Assembly: GCA_020057245.1 (NCBI GenBank)
Contig: JAGVGD010000150.1
Coordinates: 1 to 47,472 of the forward strand
Direction of reading: 5' to 3'
DNA length: 47,472 nt
From: Thiobacillus sp.
GTDB taxonomy: Bacteria > Pseudomonadota > Gammaproteobacteria > Burkholderiales > Thiobacillaceae
This document shows positions 8,259-19,902 of the stretch, in pieces (the first letter of the stretch is position 1; the number at the start of each line of letters is the position of its first letter). The position numbers and the translations under genes were made by a program. Under the pieces are notes generated by a model that had not been told where the DNA came from, did not search any database, and saw nothing but the letters and a program-made list of their open reading frames with translations.

Positions 8259-9599
8259 ATGAAAACCTGGTTTGCATTCCTGCATCACCAGCTGTGGCGC
8301 GAGGGCCTCGATACCCTGCCAGCCTGGCGCGCGCTGCCGCTGATCCTGCTGCGCGCCCTGATCCTGTCGGCACGCGACATAACGGGCGAGCGCATGAATC
8401 TGCGCGCCATGAGTCTGGTGTACACCACCCTGCTGTCGCTGGTGCCGCTGCTGGCGGTGAGCTTCTCGGTCCTCAAGGCGTTTGGCGTGCACAATGCCGC
8501 GCGGCCGACCCTGCTCAGCCTGCTGGCGCCGCTGGGCGCTGACAGCGTGCAAATGGTCGACCAGATCACCGGCTTCGTGGACAACATCAAGGTGGGCGTG
8601 CTCGGCGTGGTGGGCGTGATCCTGCTGCTGTACACCGCCGTGTCGCTGGTGCAGAAAGTCGAACAGGGTTTCAACGAAGTCTGGCGGGTGCGCCGTGAGC
8701 GTACCTTTGCGCAGCGTTTCAGCAATTACCTGTCGGTGATATTCACCGCCCCGGTGCTGCTGTTCGCCGTCGCAACCATCGGCGCGTCGGTTTTCAACGA
8801 CGCCATAATCGATTGGCTCGGCGTCAGCGGCGCGGCGGCCGCTGGACTGCGCGTGCTGCAAGGCATGCTGCCGCTGCTGATTCTGGTCGCCGTGTTCAGC
8901 TTCATCTATTCGCTGGTGCCCAATACGCGGGTGCGTGCGGTGCCGGCGCTGAGCGGTGCGCTGGTGGCCGCGTTGCTGTGGGAAACCTCCGGCGTGCTGT
9001 TCGCGCAGTTTGTTGCGGGTTCGGCCAATTACGTGGCGGTGTATTCCGGTTTCGCCATCGTCATTGTGTTCATGGTGTGGGTTTACGTCATCTGGCTCAT
9101 TCTGCTGTTCGGCGCCTGCGTGGCTTTTTATATTCAGAACCCCGGCTACAGTTCCGGCCATGACGCCGGCACGGCATTCAGCCCGCGCCAGCGCGAGCGC
9201 ATTGCGCTGGCGGCGCTTGGCCAGCTGGCACGCGCGCATGCCCGGAGCGTGCCCGGCATGACGCCGCGGGCGCTCGCGCACTATTTGCGCTTGCCTGAAT
9301 CGCTGCTGGAAGAAGTATTCGAACCATTTATCGAGCAGCAACTGGTGGCGCGTACCGACGAACAGCCGCCGCGCTGGCTGCCCGCGGTGGACCTTGCCAG
9401 CGTGCCGCTGGCGCAGCTGCTCGCCTTGTTGCGCAGTCAGGGCGAACAGCAGCAGTTGCATCCGCATGATCTGGCCGCCGAGCCGACGTTGATCGCGCTC
9501 GAAAATCGGCTGGAAGCAAGCCAGCAATCTGCACTCGAAAATCTGACCTGGCAGGATCTGGCCGGCGACCTGCAAACAGATCCTGCCGAAAGGTCCTAG
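8259..9599 (+). CDS. YihY/BrkB-family inner membrane protein
   Basis: A 446-residue integral membrane protein of the YihY/virulence factor BrkB family (once mislabelled ribonuclease BN). About six hydrophobic segments are seen, including LVYTTLLSLVPLLAVSFSVL (~residues 50-70), VGVLGVVGVILLLYTAVSLV (~112-131), and GFAIVIVFMVWVYVIWLILLFGA near residue 265. The family block FNEVWRVRR (~138) and YSLVPNTRVR (~220) are present. The C-terminal ~140 residues are soluble and look like a winged-helix-type domain, a common extension in betaproteobacteria. Function is not established for the family. It follows the reductase by 31 bases and ends about 100 bases before atpI. Confidence 0.85.
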   Translation: MKTWFAFLHHQLWREGLDTLPAWRALPLILLRALILSARDITGERMNLRAMSLVYTTLLSLVPLLAVSFSVLKAFGVHNAARPTLLSLLAPLGADSVQMVDQITGFVDNIKVGVLGVVGVILLLYTAVSLVQKVEQGFNEVWRVRRERTFAQRFSNYLSVIFTAPVLLFAVATIGASVFNDAIIDWLGVSGAAAAGLRVLQGMLPLLILVAVFSFIYSLVPNTRVRAVPALSGALVAALLWETSGVLFAQFVAGSANYVAVYSGFAIVIVFMVWVYVIWLILLFGACVAFYIQNPGYSSGHDAGTAFSPRQRERIALAALGQLARAHARSVPGMTPRALAHYLRLPESLLEEVFEPFIEQQLVARTDEQPPRWLPAVDLASVPLAQLLALLRSQGEQQQLHPHDLAAEPTLIALENRLEASQQSALENLTWQDLAGDLQTDPAERS

Positions 9600-9666
9600 G
9601 CTTGTCGGCCGAAACCGGCTCGGCGACGGCGCAAACAGGGGATTTGCTCATCAGATCACTTGATGA

Positions 9667-9696
9667 TTGCATAGACCGCTCTAATTCAAGTATCAT
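9667..9696 (+). promoter_or_regulatory. candidate sigma-70 promoter for the atp operon
   Basis: TATCAT at 9691-9696 matches the -10 consensus at five of six positions. TTGCAT at 9667-9672 is a weak -35 with 18-base spacing. The start point would fall near 9703, only about three bases before the atpI ATG, implying a nearly leaderless message. The region is AT-richer than its surroundings. Not verified. Confidence 0.45.
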
Positions 9697-9705
9697 CACC
9701 GGCTA

Positions 9706-10080
9706 ATGTTCTTCGGTACACAATCGGCCATCCAGCGAGTGGCCCGGGCGCAAGCGGTTCTCGCGCCCGTAGCGGCTGTTTTGGGCGGTGTGTTCGTCGG
9801 GCTCGATGCGGCGCTGGCGGCGCTGTTTGGCGGCTTGGTTGCGCTGGCGGTGAGCGGGGTGCTGGTGTGGCGCGAACAGCAATCGATGCGGCATCCGGAA
9901 TGGGACCAGCATCGTTTGTTCAGGCTTTTCATTCGCGCCGGGATCGAGCGCATGCTCGTGCTGGTGGGTTTGCTGGGACTGGGGCTGGCTGTGTTGAAGC
10001 TGTCGCCTTTGCCGCTGTTGTTGGGTTTGTTGCTGGCGCAATTTGGCTGGCTGGCCGCCGCGCAGGGCCGCAAAAATTAA
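9706..10080 (+). CDS. atpI: ATP synthase protein I (AtpI)
   Basis: A 124-residue membrane protein with four predicted hydrophobic segments (roughly residues 17-33, 35-53, 84-99 and 101-119), the size and layout of AtpI, at the head of a complete atp operon. AtpI is a non-essential assembly factor that helps form the c-ring. Its sequence is poorly conserved, so the call rests mainly on position, length and topology. The ATG lacks a visible Shine-Dalgarno sequence and sits about ten bases after a good -10 element. A large hairpin separates it from atpB. Confidence 0.85.
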   Translation: MFFGTQSAIQRVARAQAVLAPVAAVLGGVFVGLDAALAALFGGLVALAVSGVLVWREQQSMRHPEWDQHRLFRLFIRAGIERMLVLVGLLGLGLAVLKLSPLPLLLGLLLAQFGWLAAAQGRKN

Positions 10081-10097
10081 GAATGTTGTGCAAGGTC

Positions 10098-10136
10098 GGT
10101 TTTGAATGGGTCACTCTGCAGTGCCCATTCAAAACC
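10098..10136 (+). repeat. long perfect inverted repeat between atpI and atpB
   Basis: GGTTTTGAATGGG (10098-10110) is exactly complementary to CCCATTCAAAACC (10124-10136), giving a 13-bp stem. Inside it, CACT (10112-10115) can pair with AGTG (10120-10123), extending the stem after a one-base bulge. No run of T follows on either strand, so it does not look like a simple intrinsic terminator. It could be a processing or stability element separating atpI from the structural genes. Confidence 0.8.
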
Positions 10137-10143
10137 CACTTAA

Positions 10144-11049
<906 letters not shown>

Positions 11050-11107
11050 TTCAAGTTTTAGTGATTGATTTTGGTTTCTTGTTTTCAACTTTATTTTTAA
11101 CTTTTAG

Positions 11108-11356
<249 letters not shown>

Positions 11357-11424
11357 GTCGCGGGTTCAACAGCGCTTGTTGCCAACCCCTGTATTTAACC
11401 CACGTCATTAAAAAAGGTGCGGAA

Positions 11425-11895
11425 ATGAATTTCAACGCAACTTTGATCGGCCAGTCCATCACGTTCATCTTCTTTGTGTGGTTCTGCATGAAGTACGTGT
11501 GGCCGCCCATCATGAGCGCGCTCGAAACGCGCAAGAAGCTGATTGCGGATGGCCTTGCCGCTGCCGACCGTGGCAAGCACGAGCTGGAGCTGGCGGCTAA
11601 AAAAGCCGGCGACAACATGCGTGAAGCCAAGGCAACCGCAGCCGAAGTGATTGCCCAGGCTGAAAAGCGTGCGGCGCAAATGGTCGAAGAGGCCAAAACG
11701 GCTGCCAAGGAAGAGGGCGAGCGTCAGCTTGCCGTTGCCCAGGCCAACATCGACCAGGAAACCAACCGCGCACGTGAAAGCCTGCGTGAACAGGTTGCTG
11801 CCCTGGCCGTTGCCGGTGCGGAAAAAATCCTGCGTCGTGAAGTCAACGCGCAAACCCACGCTGACCTGTTGGGCCAGCTGAAAGCCGAGCTGTAA
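11425..11895 (+). CDS. atpF: F1Fo ATP synthase subunit b
   Basis: A 156-residue subunit b. One N-terminal membrane helix (about residues 5-25, IGQSITFIFFVWFCMKYVW) is followed by a long, highly charged, Ala/Glu/Lys-rich helix that forms the peripheral stalk, including AAKEEGERQLAVAQANIDQE. Length is exactly that of the usual proteobacterial b subunit. It lies between c and delta in the standard order, with GGTG upstream of the ATG. Confidence 0.97.
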   Translation: MNFNATLIGQSITFIFFVWFCMKYVWPPIMSALETRKKLIADGLAAADRGKHELELAAKKAGDNMREAKATAAEVIAQAEKRAAQMVEEAKTAAKEEGERQLAVAQANIDQETNRARESLREQVAALAVAGAEKILRREVNAQTHADLLGQLKAEL

Positions 11896-11898
11896 GCC

Positions 11899-12435
11899 AT
11901 GAGCGAACTGTCAACCCTGGCACGACCCTACGCCGAAGCGGTTTTCCGCATCGCGCAGGCTGAAAGCGATCTGGCGGGCTGGTCGCAGCGTTTGTCCACG
12001 CTGGCAGCGATTGTTTCCGATGCGCAGGTGGCGCGTCTGGACGCTGATCCCGCTGTCGACGCCGATCGTGTGGCTGGGCTGGTCATCGATGTGGCCGGTG
12101 CCGAACTTGGCGAGCGCGGTGCAAGTTTCGTCAAGGTGGTCGCCGAAAACGGTCGCCTGGCGTTGCTGCCGGTCATCAGCGAACAGTTCGACACCCTGAA
12201 AGCCAGCGCCGAAGGCACCCTCGAAGCGACCATCACCAGCGCGCAGGAAATGGCGCAGGCGCAGGTCGATGACCTGGTGGCCGGTTTGCGTGCCAAGTTC
12301 AACCGCGCGGTCAACGTGCAGGTTGCGGTCGATCCCGAACTGATCGGCGGCGCGGTGATCACAATCGGCGACCAGGTGATAGACGGCTCGGTCAAAGGGC
12401 GGCTACAGCGCATGAGCTTCGCGCTTCAAGGCTAA
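11899..12435 (+). CDS. atpH: F1Fo ATP synthase subunit delta
   Basis: A 178-residue delta (OSCP) subunit. The N-terminus [16 protein letters not shown] is the family opening, and the C-terminal block [25 protein letters not shown] (split here at residues ~146-170) is the conserved delta signature. It joins the peripheral stalk b dimer to the top of F1. It starts three bases after the atpF stop. Confidence 0.97.
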   Translation: MSELSTLARPYAEAVFRIAQAESDLAGWSQRLSTLAAIVSDAQVARLDADPAVDADRVAGLVIDVAGAELGERGASFVKVVAENGRLALLPVISEQFDTLKASAEGTLEATITSAQEMAQAQVDDLVAGLRAKFNRAVNVQVAVDPELIGGAVITIGDQVIDGSVKGRLQRMSFALQG

Positions 12436-12496
12436 TCCAGACTCTTATTTATCGGATACCGCCCCAATTCCAATCCCGGCGGTTCGGAGAACACAC

Positions 12497-14038
12497 ATGC
12501 AATTGAATCCAAGCGAAATCAGCGAACTGATTAAAGCCAAGATCGAAAACTTCGGTGCATCAAGCGAGTTGCGCACCCAGGGAACGATCGTGTCCGTCAC
12601 CGACGGTATTGTCCGCATTCATGGTTTGTCCGACGTCATGTCGGGCGAAATGATCGAAATGCCGGGCAACACCTTCGGCGTGGCACTCAACCTCGAGCGT
12701 GACTCCGTCGGCGCCGTGATTCTGGGTGACTATGAACACATCAAGGAAGGCGACGTTGCCAAGTGCACCGGCCGCATTCTGGAAGTGCCAGTGGGCCGTG
12801 GCCTGCTCGGCCGCGTGGTCAACTCGCTGGGCCAGCCGATCGACGGCAAGGGCCCCATCGTTTCCGACAAGACCATGCCGATCGAGCGCATTGCGCCGGG
12901 CGTGATCGAACGCAAATCGGTCGACCAGCCGGTGCAGACCGGTCTCAAGTCGATCGACTCGATGGTTCCGGTCGGCCGCGGCCAGCGCGAACTGATCATT
13001 GGCGACCGCCAGACGGGCAAGACCGCCGTCGCGATCGACGCGATCATCAACCAGAAGGGCACCGGCGTGAAGTGTATCTACGTCGCCGTCGGCCAGAAGG
13101 CTTCTTCGGTTGCCAACGTGGTGCGCAAGCTCGAAGAGCACGGTGCGATGGATCACACCATTGTCGTTGCCGCAACCGCGGCTGATGCGGCTGCCATGCA
13201 GTACATCGCGCCGTACTCCGGTTGCACCATGGGCGAATTCTTCCGCGACATCGGTGAAGATGCGCTGATCGTGTATGACGACTTGACCAAGCAGGCCTGG
13301 GCCTACCGTCAGGTGTCGCTGCTGCTGCGCCGTCCGCCGGGCCGCGAAGCGTATCCTGGCGACGTGTTCTACCTGCACTCGCGCCTGCTTGAGCGTGCTG
13401 CACGGGTGAACGCCGATTACGTGGAAAAGATGACCAATGGCGCCGTCAAGGGCCAGACCGGTTCGCTGACCGCATTGCCGATCATCGAAACGCAGGCCGG
13501 CGACGTGTCCGCTTTCGTGCCGACCAACGTGATTTCGATTACCGACGGCCAGATCTTCCTCGAAACTGACTTGTTCAACGCCGGTATCCGTCCCGCGATC
13601 AACGCCGGTCTGTCAGTGTCCCGCGTCGGCGGCGCCGCGCAGACCAAGGTCATCAAGAAGCTGGGCGGCGGTATTCGTCTGGCGCTGGCGCAGTATCGTG
13701 AACTGGCCGCATTTGCCCAGTTCGCTTCCGATCTGGATGCAGCCACCCTGAAGCAGCTCGAGCGTGGTCGTCGCGTGACCGAACTGATGAAGCAGGCGCA
13801 GTACTCGCCGATGTCGGTGTCGCAGATGGCGCTGACCCTGTTCGCAGTCAACAAGGGCTACATGGACGATGTCGAGGTCAACAAGATTCTGCCGTTTGAA
13901 TCCGCTTTGACCGCGTTCATCAAATCCAAGTTCGGCGGCCTCATGGACACGATCGAATCCAGCGGCAACATGGATGACGCGACTGAAAAGGCGCTCACCG
14001 CTGCGGTGGACGAGTTCAAGAAAACCGGCGTCTATTGA
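12497..14038 (+). CDS. atpA: F1Fo ATP synthase subunit alpha
   Basis: A 513-residue alpha subunit, the same length as the E. coli protein. The P-loop GDRQTGKT is at residues ~169-176 and is non-catalytic in alpha. The arginine finger region lies in [12 protein letters not shown] (~371-382). It alternates with beta to form the F1 hexamer. It is preceded by a 61-base gap with GGAG upstream of the start. Confidence 0.98.
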   Translation: MQLNPSEISELIKAKIENFGASSELRTQGTIVSVTDGIVRIHGLSDVMSGEMIEMPGNTFGVALNLERDSVGAVILGDYEHIKEGDVAKCTGRILEVPVGRGLLGRVVNSLGQPIDGKGPIVSDKTMPIERIAPGVIERKSVDQPVQTGLKSIDSMVPVGRGQRELIIGDRQTGKTAVAIDAIINQKGTGVKCIYVAVGQKASSVANVVRKLEEHGAMDHTIVVAATAADAAAMQYIAPYSGCTMGEFFRDIGEDALIVYDDLTKQAWAYRQVSLLLRRPPGREAYPGDVFYLHSRLLERAARVNADYVEKMTNGAVKGQTGSLTALPIIETQAGDVSAFVPTNVISITDGQIFLETDLFNAGIRPAINAGLSVSRVGGAAQTKVIKKLGGGIRLALAQYRELAAFAQFASDLDAATLKQLERGRRVTELMKQAQYSPMSVSQMALTLFAVNKGYMDDVEVNKILPFESALTAFIKSKFGGLMDTIESSGNMDDATEKALTAAVDEFKKTGVY

Positions 14039-14064
14039 TAGACCGCGCTGATTAGGGAGCCACT

Positions 14065-14937
14065 ATGGCAGCCGGAAAAGAGATACGGACCAAGATCAAG
14101 AGCGTAGAAAATACGCGCAAGATCACCAAGGCCATGGAAATGGTTGCGGCGTCCAAAATGCGCAAGGCGCAGGAACGCATGCGGGCTGCGCGCCCGTACG
14201 CCGAAAAGATCGCCCGCGTGGCGGCCCACTTGGCCTATGCCCACACGGAATACAAGCATCCGTTTGTGGTTCCGCGTGAGAACGTCAAGCGCGTCGGCCT
14301 CATCATCGCCAGCTCGGACAAAGGGCTGTGCGGCGGTCTCAACACCAACGTGTTTCGCGTGGTGGTGAGCCAGATGAAGCAGTGGGAAGCCGCCGGTGTC
14401 GGCATCGACGTCACGCCATTCGGTAACAAGGCGCTGGGTTTCATGCAGCGCCTCGGCGCCAATGTGGCGTCGCAGCACACCGGTCTGGGCGACACGCCGC
14501 ACCTGGAAAAGCTGATCGGCCCGGTCAAGGTCATGCTCGATGCATACCTGAGCGGCAAGATCGACGCGCTTTACATCGTCTACAACCGCTTCGTCAACAC
14601 CATGAAGCAGGAGCCGACGCTTACCCAGCTGCTGCCCCTGACGCAACTGGAAGATGTCGAGGAAGCCAGCCTGAAAACGCACTGGGATTACATTTACGAA
14701 CCCGATGCGAAGCCGGTGGTGGATGGCATGCTGATGCGCTACATCGAATCGCTGGTGTATCAGGCGGTGGCAGAAAACATTGCATGCGAGCAGTCGGCGC
14801 GGATGGTTGCGATGAAGGCCGCTTCCGACAACGCCAAGGATGTGATCGGCGAGTTGAAGCTGGTGTACAACAAAACCCGTCAGGCCGCGATCACCAAGGA
14901 ATTGTCCGAGATCGTCGCCGGTGCAGCAGCGGTCTGA
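14065..14937 (+). CDS. atpG: F1Fo ATP synthase subunit gamma
   Basis: A 290-residue gamma subunit. The N-terminal helix [22 protein letters not shown] (two overlapping conserved blocks, residues ~12-33) and the C-terminal [20 protein letters not shown] (~243-262) form the rotating coiled coil. [11 protein letters not shown] near residue 84 is also typical. Gamma is the central shaft coupling c-ring rotation to catalysis. AGGGAGCC precedes the ATG. Confidence 0.98.
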   Translation: MAAGKEIRTKIKSVENTRKITKAMEMVAASKMRKAQERMRAARPYAEKIARVAAHLAYAHTEYKHPFVVPRENVKRVGLIIASSDKGLCGGLNTNVFRVVVSQMKQWEAAGVGIDVTPFGNKALGFMQRLGANVASQHTGLGDTPHLEKLIGPVKVMLDAYLSGKIDALYIVYNRFVNTMKQEPTLTQLLPLTQLEDVEEASLKTHWDYIYEPDAKPVVDGMLMRYIESLVYQAVAENIACEQSARMVAMKAASDNAKDVIGELKLVYNKTRQAAITKELSEIVAGAAAV

Positions 14938-14966
14938 TGACCGCATACAGAATTTAATTTTCTTAG

Positions 14967-16355
<1,389 letters not shown>

Positions 16356-16361
16356 TACTGA

Positions 16362-16440
16362 GGGGTCGGGATTCAGGATTCAGGGAAAAGCACGGCGCAG
16401 CCGCTCCTCCCCTGATCCCCGCCCCCTGAATCCTGACCCC
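16362..16440. repeat. REP-like imperfect palindrome between atpD and atpC
   Basis: GGGGTCGGGATTCAGG (16362-16377) pairs with CCTGAATCCTGACCCC (16425-16440) with one mismatch, and inner TCAGGG/CCCTGA blocks can extend the pairing. The left arm contains a short direct repeat of GGATTCAGG. The composition differs from the flanking genes and resembles small dispersed palindromic elements of proteobacteria. It fills nearly the whole atpD-atpC gap. Whether copies occur elsewhere in the genome cannot be seen here. Confidence 0.7.
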
Positions 16441-16455
16441 TACGAGGTTTAAAAA

Positions 16456-16878
16456 ATGGCCATGACTATTCACGTCGACATCGTTAGCGCTGAAAAGACG
16501 CTCTACTCCGGCAGCGCCGAAGTAGTGATCGCTCCCGGCCAGCGCGGCGAACTCGGCATCTATCCGCGTCACACGCCGCTGTTGACCACGCTCAAGCCCG
16601 GCTCGGTACGCATCAAGGTTCCGGATCAGGCTGAAGAAGAACTGATCTATGTGTCGGGCGGCATTCTGGAAGTGCAGCCCAATGTGGTCACGATCCTGTC
16701 CGACTCCGCGATCCGCGGCGCCGATCTGGACGAAGCCAAGGCGCTCGAAGCGATGCGCGCCGCGGAAGAAGCGATGAAAGACAAGGCGGCCAAGATCGAC
16801 TATGCGCAAGCGCAGGTCGAACTGGCACAAGCCGTGGCCCAGCTGGCGGCGATCAAGAAACTGCGCAAGCTGACTTGA
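16456..16878 (+). CDS. atpC: F1Fo ATP synthase subunit epsilon
   Basis: A 140-residue epsilon subunit. The N-terminal beta-sandwich includes [17 protein letters not shown], then [18 protein letters not shown] (~residues 28-45) and [19 protein letters not shown] (~72-90). The C-terminal helical hairpin (~95-140) can inhibit ATP hydrolysis in many bacteria. It ends the operon, followed by a strong hairpin terminator. Confidence 0.97.
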   Translation: MAMTIHVDIVSAEKTLYSGSAEVVIAPGQRGELGIYPRHTPLLTTLKPGSVRIKVPDQAEEELIYVSGGILEVQPNVVTILSDSAIRGADLDEAKALEAMRAAEEAMKDKAAKIDYAQAQVELAQAVAQLAAIKKLRKLT

Positions 16879-16904
16879 TTGGCGATACAGGCGGTCAGAA
16901 GAAA

Positions 16905-16928
16905 GGCAACCCTGGGTTGCCTTTTTTT
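16905..16928 (+). terminator. intrinsic terminator of the atp operon
   Basis: GGCAACC (16905-16911) and GGTTGCC (16915-16921) form a 7-bp stem with a three-base loop, followed directly by a run of seven T. It lies 26 bases after the atpC stop. The reverse strand also has a T-rich tail, so it may partly terminate the convergent oxidase gene. Confidence 0.92.
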
Positions 16929-16981
16929 ATGCCGGAAAAGAATGCGGAGACCCGCTCGCCGGTGCGATTCCGCACTTGCGG

Positions 16982-18367
16982 TCAGTGTCCCGCATGATCC
17001 ATGGGCTTGAGCACGGTGAGCTCCACATCCTCGGCCTTGCCTTGTGGCGAGGCTGCCTGCGGAGCACGGGACGCTTCCGGCACAGGGGCTGATACTTCGT
17101 GCGCCTGCGTGCCGGCCGGCTGCTTGTACCAGCCGGGGTCGGAATAATCATCGGGTTCCTGCCAGCGCCGGACTTTCAGCAGGCTGAACATGCCGCCCAT
17201 TTCGATCGGGCCATATACGCCCTGTCCCGTCATCATCGGCAGGGTATTGTCGGGCAGCGGCATCACCATGTCGGCCATCCCGCTCATGCCGGTGTCGCCC
17301 ATCACCATGTAGCCGGGGATGAGCGCGCTGATTTTGCCGGCAAGGTCGCTATGGTCGACACCGATGCTGGTGGGCACGTCGTGTCCCATGGCGTTCATGG
17401 TGTGGTGGCTCTTGTGGCAGTGGAAGGCCCAGTCGCCTTCGGCGTCGGCGACGAATTCGATCTGGCGCATCTGTCCTACTGCGATGTCGGTGGTGACCTC
17501 GGGCCAACGCGCAGATTGGGGGATGGGCCCGCCGTCCGTGCCGGTGACTTCGAACTCGTGGCCATGCAGGTGCATTGGATGGTTGGTCATGGTGAGGTTG
17601 CCGATGCGGATGCGCACCCGGTCGTTCAGACGCACGTTGAGGCTGTCGATGCCGGGAAAGGCGCGGCTGTTCCAGGTCCACAGGTTGAAATCGAGCATGG
17701 TCATGATGCTGGGCGTGGCGCTGCCGGGCTCGATATCGTAGGCATTGAGCAGGAAGCAGAAATCGCGGTCGACCTGTGCGATATGCGGGTGCCTGGCCTT
17801 GGGGTGTGTGACCCAGAAACCCATCATGCCCATGGCCATCTGGGTCATTTCATCGGCGTGCGGGTGATACATGAACGTACCCGGGCGGCGTGCGGTGAAT
17901 TCGTAGACGAAGGTCTTGCCCGGCTTGATTTGCGGCTGCGTGAGGCCGCCCACGCCGTCCATGCCGTTGGGCAGCCGCTGGCCGTGCCAGTGGATGGTGG
18001 TGTGCTCGGGCAGTCGGTTGGTGACGTATATGCGCACGCGATCGCCTTCGACTACTTCGATGGTGGGGCCGGGGCTCTGGCCGTTGTATCCCCACAGACG
18101 GGCTTTCATCCCGGGCGCGATTTCGCGTAGCACCGGTTCGGCCACCAGATGGAATTCCTTGACCCCGTCCCGCATGCGCCAGGGCAGGGTCCAGCCATTC
18201 AGGGTCACCACCGGGTTGTAAGGGCGCCCGTTGGGGGGCGTCAGCGGGGGCTGGGTGTCAGGCGTATCGATGCTGATGATTTCGGGCAGGGCCGCGAGGG
18301 CAGCCGGGCTGACGCTGGCGGCCGCGAGGGCGCCGCCGAGTTTGAAGAAATCACGACGTGAGTTCAT
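16982..18367 (-). CDS. Tat-exported multicopper oxidase
   Basis: A 461-residue multicopper oxidase with a twin-arginine signal (SRRDFFKLGG, residues 3-12, then an Ala-rich stretch ending near ALAALP). All four copper ligand groups are visible: HWHG (~122), YHPHADE (~166), HPMHLHGHEF (~264), and HCHKSHHTMNAM (~318), which supplies the type 1 cysteine, two histidines and an axial methionine. The C-terminus ends in a Met/His-containing tail. Such enzymes (CueO/CopA type) oxidise Cu(I) in the periplasm. It is preceded by a TolC-like lipoprotein gene 11 bases upstream on the same strand, supporting a copper role. No special CopA Met-rich repeat is present. Confidence 0.88.
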   Translation of the reverse strand: MNSRRDFFKLGGALAAASVSPAALAALPEIISIDTPDTQPPLTPPNGRPYNPVVTLNGWTLPWRMRDGVKEFHLVAEPVLREIAPGMKARLWGYNGQSPGPTIEVVEGDRVRIYVTNRLPEHTTIHWHGQRLPNGMDGVGGLTQPQIKPGKTFVYEFTARRPGTFMYHPHADEMTQMAMGMMGFWVTHPKARHPHIAQVDRDFCFLLNAYDIEPGSATPSIMTMLDFNLWTWNSRAFPGIDSLNVRLNDRVRIRIGNLTMTNHPMHLHGHEFEVTGTDGGPIPQSARWPEVTTDIAVGQMRQIEFVADAEGDWAFHCHKSHHTMNAMGHDVPTSIGVDHSDLAGKISALIPGYMVMGDTGMSGMADMVMPLPDNTLPMMTGQGVYGPIEMGGMFSLLKVRRWQEPDDYSDPGWYKQPAGTQAHEVSAPVPEASRAPQAASPQGKAEDVELTVLKPMDHAGH

Positions 18368-18378
18368 GGAACATCCTT

Positions 18379-19821
18379 TCAGTGGCCGCCCGCGGCGGCG
18401 GGAGCAGAGACAATCGCGGGGGGTAGGGCGGTTCGGCCTGGTGAGCCGAGCAGGGCCATCTGCATGTCGCTTTGCGCCATCCAGAAATCGCGCTGGGCAA
18501 GGATGGCGGCGTTGACGCTGGCGATTTGCGAGCGGGCATCAGCCAGCAACTCGAAAACGCCAATCAGCATGCCGTTGTAACGCAACAGGTTTTCATCCGA
18601 AATGCGCTTCTGCAGCGGCACGATCTCGTCACGGTAATGCCGGGCGATGGCGTACTGGTTGCGGTAGGCGGCATAGGACGCGCGGACCTCGGAGCGGGCA
18701 TCGATGGCCAGCGCGGCGGTGCGCTGCAGCGTCTGCATGTAAATGGCTTCGGCACGCGCGACCCGTGCCTGCCCCCAGTCGAACAGCGGCAGTTCGAAAC
18801 GCAGTTCGAACCCGCGCTGCGTGGGTTCGAGGTTGGAGTCGGACTGGATCAGGCCCAGCTCGAGCACGTTGATCACGCGGGTTTGACGCGTGAGCCCCAG
18901 GTTGTCGGCCAATGCCGTAGCAGCGAGGCGCTGCATCTGCAGGTCCAGCCGCTGGTCCAGCGCCTGCTGCTCGATGTCGGGCAGTTCGGCAAGCGCGTCG
19001 GGTAAGGCGGGCAGGCGTTCGGGCAGGCGCAGGCGCGCTGCGTTCTCCAGCCCCAGCAGCCGGACCAGCTGCTCGTGCGCTTGCACGCTTGCCTGCTCTG
19101 CGCGTGCCAGCGCGACCACGGTGTCCGCATAGAAGGCTTGCTCGCGCGCCTCCTTCAACCGGCTCCAGTTGCCGGCCTGCGCCATGCGCCGGCCCAGTTC
19201 GGCGCCGGCATCGGCCGCGTCCATGGCTTGCCGCATGTAGCGCACGGTTTCGTCGGCCGCAATCGCCGCGAAGTAGGCCTTGCGGGTATCGGCGGCCAGC
19301 CGCAGCACCGTCAGCGTGACGCCGGTGCGGGTTTGCTCGAACAGGCGCTGCTCGATCTGGCTGCGTAGCGGCAGGGTCAGGATCTGCAGCAGAAACAGAT
19401 GCAGTTCGGCATCCCATTCCACCTCTGCGCCCCGGGTCAGGCGGCCCAGCGTGACCCCGGGATTGGGCAGCGTCTGCGCCTGAACCCAGTCGGCTTCGGC
19501 CATGCCCAGCTCAAAGTAGCTTGCTTGCAGACCCGGGTTGTTCAGCAGCGCAAGCTGCACCGCGTCGTCTGCACTGAGCGGTTGGCTGAGCAAGGCGTCA
19601 ACGCGGGTTTGCAATTGGCTGCGGCTGGCGTCGTCGCGCGCCCAGACCACCTCCTTCTGGATATGTGACTGGGTGGCGTTTTGCACCGGCGCAAAACCGC
19701 CGTCGGGTGAAAAACTTGCGCAGCCGCCGAGCAAGGCGGTGCAGAGCAGCGCAAGTGCGCGCCTGCTTGTTGCAGACGCTCGCCCGCCGGGTGCAGCATG
19801 GTCAACTTTCGAATCTTTCAT
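18379..19821 (-). CDS. TolC-family outer-membrane lipoprotein
   Basis: About 480 residues with a lipoprotein signal (ALLCTALLGGCASF) giving an acylated cysteine near residue 34. Long Ala/Leu/Arg-rich helices follow, in two similar halves, as in TolC/OprM-type outer-membrane channels. I place the start at the ATG at 19821, which has GAGG six bases upstream; a longer frame runs to 19866. The RND and membrane-fusion partners expected for an efflux pump are not in the window. Cotranscription with the multicopper oxidase suggests a role in copper export or tolerance (inference). Confidence 0.82.
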   Translation of the reverse strand: MKDSKVDHAAPGGRASATSRRALALLCTALLGGCASFSPDGGFAPVQNATQSHIQKEVVWARDDASRSQLQTRVDALLSQPLSADDAVQLALLNNPGLQASYFELGMAEADWVQAQTLPNPGVTLGRLTRGAEVEWDAELHLFLLQILTLPLRSQIEQRLFEQTRTGVTLTVLRLAADTRKAYFAAIAADETVRYMRQAMDAADAGAELGRRMAQAGNWSRLKEAREQAFYADTVVALARAEQASVQAHEQLVRLLGLENAARLRLPERLPALPDALAELPDIEQQALDQRLDLQMQRLAATALADNLGLTRQTRVINVLELGLIQSDSNLEPTQRGFELRFELPLFDWGQARVARAEAIYMQTLQRTAALAIDARSEVRASYAAYRNQYAIARHYRDEIVPLQKRISDENLLRYNGMLIGVFELLADARSQIASVNAAILAQRDFWMAQSDMQMALLGSPGRTALPPAIVSAPAAAGGH

Positions 19822-19902
19822 GATGAACCTCGCAAACGCGCGGCGTTGAGCCGCGCGCAGAATCACGGAACAAGGGTGCGCACCGCAAGCGCGGCGCGGG
19901 AT

